Part shown: positions 7,684 to 14,956 of the stretch, piece after piece
How positions within the stretch are numbered: the stretch's first letter is position 1
How the letters are laid out: every line of letters begins with the position of its first letter
From: Streptomyces flavotricini
Lineage (GTDB): Bacteria; Actinomycetota; Actinomycetes; Streptomycetales; Streptomycetaceae
Length of the DNA stretch: 64,000 bases
Assembly (NCBI RefSeq): GCF_020639365.1
Contig: NZ_JAINUL010000001.1
Location: forward strand, 3,642,661 to 3,706,660
Direction of reading: 5' to 3'
The notes under the pieces: generated by a model
What the model was told of the DNA's origin: nothing
The model's database searches: none
What the model saw: only the letters and a program-made list of their open reading frames with translations
Position numbers and translations under genes: made by a program

Positions 7684-8573
7684 CCGCCCCCGAGCAGCGC
7701 GCCGAAGTCGACGTCCGCGCCGTACACGAAGCCGCAGACCAGCAGGATCAGCGTTCCCGGCAGCATGAACATGGTCACCGCGAAGGTGGCCTTCGGGACC
7801 GCCCGGGCCGCCCGGCGACGGGCGTTCTGGGCGTCCGTACGGCGCATGTCCTCGGCGATCGCGATCAGCGTGTCGACGATCGGCGAGCCCAGCTCCTCGC
7901 CCTGCAGGAGCGCGGTGACGAACTGCGCCACCTGCTCGGAGTCGTTGCGCCGCCGCAGCTCGTCGAAGGCCTGGCGGCGGCTGACGCCCATGTCCATCTG
8001 CTGCAGGGTGATCCGGATCTCGTCCGACCAGGGGCCGTCGTACTTGGCCGCCACGCGCTCCAGCGCCTGCCGGAAGCCTAGCCCCGCGCTCACCACGACC
8101 GCGAGCACGTCCAGGAAGTCCGGCAGGGTCCGCTCGATGTGGTCGCGGCGGACCCGGATCGCCGACCACAGGCCGACCTCGATCCAGAACAGGCCGAACG
8201 CGACCATCAGCAGGGCCGGTACGAGCCGGCCGTTGATCAGCATCGAGAAGGCGCCGAGCGCGCCCAGGAACCCGTACACGGCGCGGCGGGCCGCGTATCG
8301 GTCTATGGTCAGGCCCGCAGGATTGCCCGCCAGGTCGATCTGGCGGCGCTTGCGGGCGACCCGGTTCGGGCCCATCAGCCGCAGGACGAGCGGTGCCCAG
8401 CGGATGCCCAGCCGGTCGACGGCGGAGCCGACGGCCGTCGTACGGGTGGCGCCGACCTCCAGGGCGAGCGCGAGGTCGCTCGGCAGTTTGACCTCGGCGC
8501 GGTAGAGGCGGATGCCGTGGAAGACGCCGAAGACCGACACCCCCAGCAACAGGGCCAGCAGCAGTGCCGTCAT
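7680..8573 (-). CDS. tadC: TadC-like pilus assembly inner-membrane protein
   Basis: A 297-residue type II secretion F-domain protein of TadC type. There is an N-terminal helix (2-20), two hydrophobic helices around 95-135, a cytoplasmic F domain with PDFLDVLAVVVSAGLGFRQALERVA and GEELGSPIVDTLIAIAEDMR, and a C-terminal helix pair (about 250-290). It forms the membrane platform with TadB on which the TadA ATPase acts. It lies 16 bases after tadB and overlaps the kinase gene by 4 bases. Confidence 0.9.
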   Translation of the reverse strand: MTALLLALLLGVSVFGVFHGIRLYRAEVKLPSDLALALEVGATRTTAVGSAVDRLGIRWAPLVLRLMGPNRVARKRRQIDLAGNPAGLTIDRYAARRAVYGFLGALGAFSMLINGRLVPALLMVAFGLFWIEVGLWSAIRVRRDHIERTLPDFLDVLAVVVSAGLGFRQALERVAAKYDGPWSDEIRITLQQMDMGVSRRQAFDELRRRNDSEQVAQFVTALLQGEELGSPIVDTLIAIAEDMRRTDAQNARRRAARAVPKATFAVTMFMLPGTLILLVCGFVYGADVDFGALLGGG

Positions 8574-8589
8574 GTCCGTCGTCGCCCCC

Positions 8590-9528
8590 TCACACGTCGA
8601 TCTTCGAGAGCCGGCGGATCAGCACGAAGCCCAGCGTGAACAGCCCGATCGCCACCAGCACCGCCGTCTGGCCGATGAAGGCGCCGGTCATCCGGTCCAG
8701 CGCGCCCGGCATCATCGCGTTCACCAGCAGCAGCGAGCCGAGTCCGATGGCCGGCACCAGATAGGCCGTCACGGTCACCTGGGAGAGCTGGGTGCGGACC
8801 TCGCGCCGCGTCTCCTTGCGCTGCTCCAGCGTCACGGTCAGGTTGCGCAGGCTGCCGACGATCGCGCCGCCCGCCCGCGCGGACAGCACCAGCGTCGAGA
8901 CCAGTACGACCAGTTCCCGCGAGGGCAGCCGTTCGGCGATCTCGCCCAGCGACTCCTCGATGGAGTGGCCGACGGCGAGGCGGTCGGCGACCCGCGAGAG
9001 CTCCTCGCCCGCCGGTGCCTCCAGCTCCTCCGCCGCTATGGCGATGGCCGTACGCAGGGCCAGCCCGGCCTGGGTGGCGTTGGCGAGGATGCGGGCGAGC
9101 TCGGGCAGCTGGTTGATGAAGCGCTCGTTGCGGCGCGCCCGCTGCCAGTTGAGGAACGCGTCGGCCGCCCACAGGCCGATCAGCGCGGCCACCGGGCCGA
9201 AGAACGGGGCCAGGAAACTCGCCGCGACCAGCCACACCCCGGCGACGGACATCAGCACGTAGACGAAGAACTCGCCGGGGGTGAGGTCCAGACCGGTCAC
9301 GGCCAGCTTCAGCTCGATCCGCTTGCCGAGCGCGGTCCGGCGCAGGCGCCGGTCCACACCGGCGAAGCGGCGCGTGCGGCCGGACCGCTCCGGCGCGCCG
9401 TCCGCGGCGAGGCGTTCGACGAGGGCGGCTCGCTGGGCGCGGCCGGCGGCGTACGCCTGGACGCCCGCGACCACGAGGACGCAGGCCAGCAGGGTGACGC
9501 CGAGGGTGAGGAGGATCAGTGGGTTCAC
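8590..9528 (-). CDS. tadB: TadB-like pilus assembly inner-membrane protein
   Basis: A 312-residue F-domain membrane protein. N-terminal helices lie at 1-25 and around 95-130. The F domain has INQLPELARILANATQAGLALRTAIAIAAEEL and AGGAIVGSLRNLTVTLEQR, and two C-terminal helices lie at about 255-300. This topology and the position directly after the TadA ATPase identify it as TadB, partner of TadC. It overlaps the ATPase gene by 4 bases (9525-9528), indicating translational coupling. Confidence 0.9.
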   Translation of the reverse strand: MNPLILLTLGVTLLACVLVVAGVQAYAAGRAQRAALVERLAADGAPERSGRTRRFAGVDRRLRRTALGKRIELKLAVTGLDLTPGEFFVYVLMSVAGVWLVAASFLAPFFGPVAALIGLWAADAFLNWQRARRNERFINQLPELARILANATQAGLALRTAIAIAAEELEAPAGEELSRVADRLAVGHSIEESLGEIAERLPSRELVVLVSTLVLSARAGGAIVGSLRNLTVTLEQRKETRREVRTQLSQVTVTAYLVPAIGLGSLLLVNAMMPGALDRMTGAFIGQTAVLVAIGLFTLGFVLIRRLSKIDV

Positions 9529-10871
9529 AGGACGGTCCGGGTGATGCGGGTGGCGAGCTGGTCGTCGGAGATGGCGACCCCGAAGGCTTGTGGGATCGGC
9601 TGGTTGTTCATGTAGAGGCGGTCCGCGATCCGGCGCGGCAGCGGGTAGTACTCGAAGTACCCGTGTACGCGGCCGTCGGCGCCCATCGGCTGGGCGGCGA
9701 ACCGGCAGACGGTGGTGATGCGGAAGGGCTCGCGGCCGTGCGAGTCGAGGATGGCGATCTCGGTGAGGCGGCGCGAGCCGTCGCCGAAGCGGGTCAGCTG
9801 GACGACCACGTTCACCGCGCTGTTGATCTGGTCCTGGAGGGCCTCGAAGGGGACCTCCACCTCGGACATCGAGGCGAGGGTCTGCAGGCGCATGAGCGCG
9901 TCCTCGGCGCTGTTCGCGTGGACGGTGGCGAGGGAGCCGTCGTGGCCGGTGGACATCGCCTGGAGCATGTCCAGGGTCTCGCCGCCGCGGACCTCGCCGA
10001 CGATGATGCGGTCGGGACGCATGCGCAGGGAGTTGCGTACGAGGTCGCGGATGGTGATCCGGCCCTTGCCCTCCACGTTCGCCGGGCGGGATTCGAGGCG
10101 GATGACGTGCGCCTGCTGGAGCTGGAGCTCCGCCGAGTCCTCGATGGTGATGATCCGCTCGCCTTCCGGGATCAGGCCGGAGAGGGCGTTGAGGAGCGTG
10201 GTCTTCCCGGTGCCGGTGGCCCCGGACACGATGACGTTCATCTTCGCCTGGACCAGGCCGGACAGCAGCAGGAGCATCTGCTCGTCCAGCGAGCCGAGGC
10301 CGATCATCTCGTGCAGGGTGAACGCGCGCGGGAAGCGCCGGATCGTGAGCGTGGCCCCGGTCAGGGACAGCGGCGGGATGATCACGTTGACGCGCTCGCC
10401 GCTGGGCAGGCGGGCGTCGACCATCGGGTTCGCCTCGTCCACACGGCGGTTGACGGTGGAGACGATGCGCTCGATGGTCTGCATCAGCTGCTCGTTCGAG
10501 GCGAAGCGCAGGGGCAGCTGCTCGACGCGGCCGGCGCGCTCGACGAAGATCTGGTCCGGTCCGTTGACCATGATCTCGGAGATCGAGGCGTCTTCGAGGA
10601 GCGGTTCGAGCACGCCGAGGCCGAGCGCCTCGTCCACGACCCGGCGGATCAGCTGCGCCCGCTCGACGGTGGACAGGACCGGGCCCTCGCGGCTGATGAT
10701 GTGCCCGAGTACGCGCTCCAGCCGGGCCCGGCGCTCGGCGGGCGCGAGCGCCGACATCTCGGCGAGGTCGATCTCCTCCAGCAGCTTCGCCCGGTACGCG
10801 GAGACCAGCCGGCCGTCCTCGCGCGGACCGTGCCGGTCGTCGGGGGTGTTGACGCGGGAACGCAGGCTCAT
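9525..10871 (-). CDS. tadA: TadA/CpaF-type pilus assembly ATPase
   Basis: A 448-residue hexameric ATPase powering Flp pilus extension, and possibly retraction as described for TadA/CpaF. The N-terminal region before about 150 is helical. The Walker A motif is SGATGTGKTT with Lys223, the Asp-box region is IITIEDSAELQL, Walker B-like is IIVGEVRGGETLDMLQAMSTGHDG, and the His-box is ATVHANSAEDA. All motifs of the VirB11/TadA secretion ATPase family are present and the length is normal. The gene lies between the TadE-like genes and tadB. Confidence 0.95.
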   Translation of the reverse strand: MSLRSRVNTPDDRHGPREDGRLVSAYRAKLLEEIDLAEMSALAPAERRARLERVLGHIISREGPVLSTVERAQLIRRVVDEALGLGVLEPLLEDASISEIMVNGPDQIFVERAGRVEQLPLRFASNEQLMQTIERIVSTVNRRVDEANPMVDARLPSGERVNVIIPPLSLTGATLTIRRFPRAFTLHEMIGLGSLDEQMLLLLSGLVQAKMNVIVSGATGTGKTTLLNALSGLIPEGERIITIEDSAELQLQQAHVIRLESRPANVEGKGRITIRDLVRNSLRMRPDRIIVGEVRGGETLDMLQAMSTGHDGSLATVHANSAEDALMRLQTLASMSEVEVPFEALQDQINSAVNVVVQLTRFGDGSRRLTEIAILDSHGREPFRITTVCRFAAQPMGADGRVHGYFEYYPLPRRIADRLYMNNQPIPQAFGVAISDDQLATRITRTVL

Positions 10872-10878
10872 GGTGCGG

Positions 10879-11256
10879 TCACCCCTTCGGATCGTCGTTG
10901 GGCATGACGGCCGTGCGTTCGGCCGTGTACGAGTCCAGGCCGGGCACGATCGACCTGACGGTGATGCGGGCCGTCGCCGTGACCGCGTCGGGCCCCGGGT
11001 CGACGTCGATCTGCGCGAGCGAGGCGAGGCCGGGCCGGATCGCCGCCTTGCCGGCCGCCGCCCCGCCCTCGCCCCTGCGGGCCTCCACGCGGGCCGCGGT
11101 ACGGGCGGCGGTGTCCGCCTGCTGCTCCACGTACGCGACCCAGCCGAGCTGGATCCCGCAGAGCGCGACGAACAGCAGGATCGGGATGAAGCCGATGTAC
11201 TCCAGGGCGACTTGGCCCCGGTCGCGGTGCCGGTTCCGGTGTGGGTGCCGGTTCAC
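10879..11256 (-). CDS. tadE: TadE-like pseudopilin (second copy)
   Basis: A 125-residue TadE-type minor pilin: basic N-terminus, then DRGQVALEYIGFIPILLFVALCGIQLGWVAYVEQQADTAARTAAR, with Glu at +5 after the Gly cleavage point, one membrane helix and a short external domain. It overlaps the preceding TadE-like gene by 4 bases and ends 7 bases before the ATPase gene. It probably acts in pilus assembly or length control rather than as the main subunit. Confidence 0.85.
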   Translation of the reverse strand: MNRHPHRNRHRDRGQVALEYIGFIPILLFVALCGIQLGWVAYVEQQADTAARTAARVEARRGEGGAAAGKAAIRPGLASLAQIDVDPGPDAVTATARITVRSIVPGLDSYTAERTAVMPNDDPKG

Positions 11257-11627
11257 TCGTCCTCCTTCGCGGAGCCGCCCTCGCCCGTGATCGGGGTGCC
11301 GATGTCCAGGCCCGGGAAGAAGACCGGGAGCCCCAGCTCCACGGTCGCCTTGTAGACGTCGCCGGACTCGCCGCAGCTCACGCTCACGTGCCAGGCGGTC
11401 CCGATGTGGCGCCGCGCCGCGGCGTCACAGGCCCCCGCCCCGTGCACCGCGCCCACCCGGGCCGCCTCGTCCGCCGCGTTGCCCGCCAGGGAGAACGCGT
11501 ACCCGATCAGTACGCACTCCCACACCGCCGCCACGAGCAGCAGGATCAGCGGCACCATGCCGACGAACTCGAGCGCCACCTGCCCGCGATCGCGCCGGGC
11601 GGCCCGTACGGGTCTCCGCGCGGACAT
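11253..11627 (-). CDS. tadE: TadE-like pseudopilin (first copy)
   Basis: A 124-residue TadE-like protein: RRDRGQVALEFVGMVPLILLLVAAVWECVLIGYAFSLAGNAADEAARVGA, with the G-QVALEF prepilin-type signal and one helix. The external domain has two Cys (in GACDA and SVSCGES) that could form a disulfide, unlike the second copy. It lies 3 bases after the CpaE-like gene and overlaps the next gene by 4 bases. Paired TadE-type genes are usual in Streptomyces-type Tad loci. Confidence 0.85.
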   Translation of the reverse strand: MSARRPVRAARRDRGQVALEFVGMVPLILLLVAAVWECVLIGYAFSLAGNAADEAARVGAVHGAGACDAAARRHIGTAWHVSVSCGESGDVYKATVELGLPVFFPGLDIGTPITGEGGSAKEDE

Positions 11628-11630
11628 CCG

Positions 11631-12908
11631 TCAGCCCTCCCGGCCGCGGCGCAGCCGTGCCACCGGGCCCGTGGCCCGTACGGCGAGGGCCGCGCCCGGG
11701 TTTCCCGCGCCGGCGGCTTCGGGCGCCGCCGCGGACGGGGCGGTCAGCAGGCCGAGTTCGCCGGCCAGCGTCCACAGCGCCTGCTTCACGCTGGAGCGGT
11801 TGTCGAGGTCCTGCACCCGGCCCGCGTCCACCACCGCCTGGAGCTCCTTGAAGGCCGCCGGGACCGGGGTCCGGGTGGCCCGCGTCTTCGTGATCTTCTC
11901 GATCAGCGAGGGCTGGATCTCCGTGTGCTTGCTCCAGCGGTTGACCACCATCGCGGTGTCCTCCGCCTTGCGGACCTGGAGCCGCTCCCACATCCGGACC
12001 AGCCGCTTGGCCGCCCGTACGCAGACCACGTCGGGCGTGGTGACCAGGACCGCCACGTCCGCCATCTCCACCGCGGCCGCGTTCGCGCCGGTGACCTGGG
12101 TGCCGCAGTCGATGACGACGAGCTCGTACCGGCTGCGCAGGGCGCCGACGATGTGCCGGGCGGCGCGTTCGTCGACCTCCTCGCCTCGCTCTCCCTCCGC
12201 CGGGGCCAGCAGCAGCGCGAGCCCCGTCCGGTCCTCGTACACCGCGTCCTGGAGCACGCGCGGGGAGATGTCGTGGATCCCGGCGAGGTCGGCGATCGAG
12301 CGCCGGAACTGCACGTCGAGGTACGAGCCGACGTCGCCGGCCTGGAGGTCCATGTCGACGAGTGCCGTGCGCCGCCCAGAGGCGGCCGCGGCCAGCGCGA
12401 ACTGGACGGCGGTGAAGGTGGTGCCGACGCCGCCCTTGGCCCCGGTGACGGTGACCACCGTGCCGCCCGGGCCGGTGAACACGTCGGCTCCCCGGCCCAG
12501 GTGGCGGCGTACGCCGACGGACCACTGGGCGGCGGCCTGCACGCGGGCGGCGAGTTCCTCGTAGGCGAGCGGCAGCCCGATCAGGCCCCGCGCGCCCGAG
12601 TCCATGGCGGCGGAGAAGACCGCCGGGCCGGCGTCCGAGGACACCAGCACCACGCCCACCGCCGGGAAGCGGAGCGCGACCTCGCGGATGAGGTCGAGCG
12701 CGGGCACCGGGCCGATCCGCTCGTGGACGAGGACGACCTCGGGCAGTTCGTCGATGGACTCGGCGGCCAGCCGCCCCAGGGTGTCGAGCAGCGTGGTGGA
12801 GTCGGGGACCGGGGCGCCCGGCTCGGCGGCCGGGAGCTGGCTCAGGAGGGTGGAGATGGCGCGGGCGGCGTCCGGGTCGCCGGCCGCGGGGAGGATTCGG
12901 GTGGTCAT
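11631..12908 (-). CDS. cpaE: CpaE/TadZ-type pilus localisation ATPase
   Basis: A 425-residue MinD/ParA-superfamily protein. The N-terminal 120 residues resemble a degenerate receiver domain (VVLVHERIG, VGVVLVSSDAGPAVFSAAMDSGARGLIGLPL). The ATPase domain starts with VVTVTGAKGGVGTTFTAVQFA (deviant Walker A near 155), followed by TALVDMDLQAGDVGSYLD and LVVIDCGTQV. TadZ/CpaE proteins direct Tad machines to their cellular site. In mycelial bacteria this could mean hyphal tips or septa, but that is inference. The gene lies 7 bases after cpaB. Confidence 0.88.
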   Translation of the reverse strand: MTTRILPAAGDPDAARAISTLLSQLPAAEPGAPVPDSTTLLDTLGRLAAESIDELPEVVLVHERIGPVPALDLIREVALRFPAVGVVLVSSDAGPAVFSAAMDSGARGLIGLPLAYEELAARVQAAAQWSVGVRRHLGRGADVFTGPGGTVVTVTGAKGGVGTTFTAVQFALAAAASGRRTALVDMDLQAGDVGSYLDVQFRRSIADLAGIHDISPRVLQDAVYEDRTGLALLLAPAEGERGEEVDERAARHIVGALRSRYELVVIDCGTQVTGANAAAVEMADVAVLVTTPDVVCVRAAKRLVRMWERLQVRKAEDTAMVVNRWSKHTEIQPSLIEKITKTRATRTPVPAAFKELQAVVDAGRVQDLDNRSSVKQALWTLAGELGLLTAPSAAAPEAAGAGNPGAALAVRATGPVARLRRGREG

Positions 12909-12915
12909 CCGGGCC

Positions 12916-13617
12916 TCACTTGTCCCCGTCGAGGGTGTACGTACGGTCGCCCGGGCCGGGCGCGGAGTCGGTGCCGGGGGCCACCAGGGCCAGGCGTACG
13001 TGCTCCGCGAAGGACTCGGCGTACGCGACGCGCTGGGTGTCCTTGGTGTTCAGGGCGAAGGTGATCGGGACCGCCTCGGCGGGGCCCTTCCTGTCGCTGT
13101 CCTTGTCGAGGGCGGTGAGCTTGCCGACGTTCAGGACGCGGGCGTTCGCCACGATGATCACCGAGCGGGAGGGCTCGGTGTCCTTGGCGCCCTTGAAGGT
13201 GGCGATGATGTTGACCTTGGCCCCGGAGTAGATCTTGCCGGCCACGCCGGTCGCCGCGTCGATCATGATGGCGATCTCCTGCTCCCCGGGCTGGAGCTGC
13301 GGCTTGTCGACGAACATGTCCGACTGGAGCAGTGAGCCCTTGCGCAGGGTGGTGAGCGCGATCTTGTCCTTGAGCAGGCCGAGGTCGGTGACGGCGGTGT
13401 CGGACAGCCAGCGCCGGGGGATGGAGACTTCCTCGAACTGGCCCGCCGACAGCGGGCTGTAGGGAGGGACGTCCCCCTTGGCGCGATAGGCGGTGACCTC
13501 GGCCCCGACCTTGGAATTGACGTCGCCGATCACCACGAGGACCCCGCCGAACGCCGCGAGGGCGCACAGGACCGACAGGAGCAGCAGGATGACGCCGCGG
13601 CGCTGGCGTGAGTTCAT
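12916..13617 (-). CDS. cpaB: CpaB/RcpC-type SAF-domain pilus protein
   Basis: A 233-residue protein with an N-terminal membrane anchor (about 9-30) and a SAF domain (about 45-110: YRAKGDVPPYSPLSAGQFEEVSIPRRWLS, then LTTLRKGSLLQSDMF). A beta-rich RcpC region follows with EIAIMIDAATGVAGKIYSGAKVNIIATF. CpaB/RcpC proteins are periplasmic or wall-side factors of Tad systems, thought to contact the wall or steer the pilus. Full length for Gram-positive versions. Confidence 0.88.
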   Translation of the reverse strand: MNSRQRRGVILLLLSVLCALAAFGGVLVVIGDVNSKVGAEVTAYRAKGDVPPYSPLSAGQFEEVSIPRRWLSDTAVTDLGLLKDKIALTTLRKGSLLQSDMFVDKPQLQPGEQEIAIMIDAATGVAGKIYSGAKVNIIATFKGAKDTEPSRSVIIVANARVLNVGKLTALDKDSDRKGPAEAVPITFALNTKDTQRVAYAESFAEHVRLALVAPGTDSAPGPGDRTYTLDGDK

Positions 13618-13656
13618 GGGCCGTACTACCTCGCCGTTCTTCGATCGTTCAGCCGG

Positions 13657-14574
13657 TCAGTGTCTTGGTCTGGGGACGCCGGCGAAGGCCGACGCCGCCT
13701 TCCGCTCCCCGGGCTCGGCCGGCGGCGGGGCGGCCAGGGGTGCGGCGCAGAAGCCGCAGCGGTCGCCGATGAGTTCGAGGCCGCACCAGTGGCACTCCTC
13801 GCGGCGGACCGAGGCGACCAGCTGGTAGAGCACGGACGGGTCGGGGATGGCGGCGGCGAACTCGACCAGCTTCGCCGTGGCCCACCAGGCGGGCGAGTCG
13901 GCCGGGAGCGGGTTCTCCATGACGCCCTGGACCCGCCAGGCGGGGGCCAGTTCGGCCGCCACCCAGTCGGAGGCGAGCTGGCCGCGCGCGAAGGTGAGGT
14001 GGGTGGCGTACGCGGGGCCGGGCGGCAGGGCGGAGCCCCCGGCGTGCGCGCCGCCCCCGCCCGAGCCGGTCAGCTTGGCCAGGTGCGGGGTCGGGTGGGC
14101 CAGTACGGCGAACTGCGCGCTCGGCGACCACGAGCGGGCGTGCGCCTTGAGACCGACCGGGACCCGGTCCAGTTTGGCGACGGAGCCCAGCAGGGCTCCG
14201 GCGTGGATGTAGTGGGACAGCAGCCGGGCGGCGGAGGCGATGACTCCGGGGCTGAAGTCGCAGACGCTGAGCTGGCGCAGCTGACGGACCAGCAGGGCCG
14301 TGGCCAGCGGGGGCAGATCGATGTCGAGGAGGGCGATCCGGTCGGTCTCCAGGATGGCCCGCACGGTGTGCAGCCGCCGGACGGTCGCGGCCGGCAGCCA
14401 GGGCGGCACGACGGCCACGAGGTGTCCGTGGCGCTCCAGCAGGGCGCTCGTCTCGGCGAGGGCGCCCGCGAGGTCGAGCTGTCCGGGCGGGTGCAGGACG
14501 ACGGCCGGCGGTGTGTGCCGGTCGGGGGCCGGCAGCACCAGATCGGCACTGGTGACGGCAATGGCGGTCGGCAC
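13657..14574 (-). CDS. Hypothetical protein with C-terminal zinc ribbon, first gene of the Tad locus
   Basis: About 305 residues; function not recognised. It starts VPTAIAVTSADLVLPAPDRHTPP. The middle is mixed alpha/beta (VVPPWLPAATVRRLHTVRAIL, IALLDIDLPPLATALLVRQL). The C-terminus has CHWCGLELIGDRCGFC, two CxxC pairs that form a plausible zinc ribbon. The GTG at 14574 is chosen because AGGGGGA lies 6 bases upstream; GTG 14592 is possible. It lies 39 bases before cpaB on the same strand, so it probably belongs to the pilus operon. No signal peptide or membrane helix, so a cytoplasmic factor. Confidence 0.7.
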   Translation of the reverse strand: MPTAIAVTSADLVLPAPDRHTPPAVVLHPPGQLDLAGALAETSALLERHGHLVAVVPPWLPAATVRRLHTVRAILETDRIALLDIDLPPLATALLVRQLRQLSVCDFSPGVIASAARLLSHYIHAGALLGSVAKLDRVPVGLKAHARSWSPSAQFAVLAHPTPHLAKLTGSGGGGAHAGGSALPPGPAYATHLTFARGQLASDWVAAELAPAWRVQGVMENPLPADSPAWWATAKLVEFAAAIPDPSVLYQLVASVRREECHWCGLELIGDRCGFCAAPLAAPPPAEPGERKAASAFAGVPRPRH

Positions 14575-14606
14575 GCGAATCCCCCTGTTCACCCCGTACG
14601 CCCCAT

Positions 14607-14622
14607 ACGTCGGCGCCGACGT
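14607..14622. promoter_or_regulatory. Perfect palindrome upstream of the Tad locus
   Basis: ACGTCGGCGCCGACGT is a perfect 16-bp palindrome 33 bases upstream of the first Tad-locus start codon. It is a candidate operator for the cluster, perhaps for the embedded response regulator; no direct evidence links them. Confidence 0.45.
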
Positions 14623-14814
14623 CACGTACGCGCACCCCTGCGCGACCGCAAACAATCGACGCCCTTCCCCCTTGCCCCAGCACCATATCCGCGTCGTCCC
14701 TGGCAGGGCAGGGCCTTGGTAATTCCCGTACGGGCGGGCCCGGTCACAGGTGGCGGGAAACCCGGACATCCAGGATCGGAGGGTCGATCAATTCAAGCCA
14801 CATTGCAAAGGGCC

Positions 14815-14843
14815 TTGACAGGGGGATTGGTCTGGACCAACTT
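14815..14843 (+). promoter_or_regulatory. Chitinase promoter with DasR-type operator (dre)
   Basis: TTGACA at 14815-14820 is a perfect -35 box. Downstream lies TTGGTCTGGACCAA (14827-14840), a near-perfect palindrome matching the DasR responsive element consensus TGGTCTAGACCA. DasR is the GntR-family GlcNAc-responsive repressor of Streptomyces chitin-use genes. The site lies between -35 and the expected -10 (about 14838-14843), where binding would block RNA polymerase. Confidence 0.8.
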
Positions 14844-14956
14844 GGCCCCAACGCGGCGACGCGCCAACGGGGTTTCCCCCACCCACGGCCCCGGGTGCGT
14901 TCGTTCACCAGTTCCACCTCCCCCTTCACATCCCCTTCTCCCCCCACGGAGACCAC

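Larger units (their letters stand above)
14575..14956. other. Divergent promoter region, Tad locus / chitinase
   Basis: This 382-bp stretch has no convincing gene. It holds the promoter for the leftward Tad genes, with a perfect 16-bp palindrome at 14607-14622, and the rightward chitinase promoter with a -35-like TTGACA and a DasR-type operator. Frames running through it have no start signals. Confidence 0.7.
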
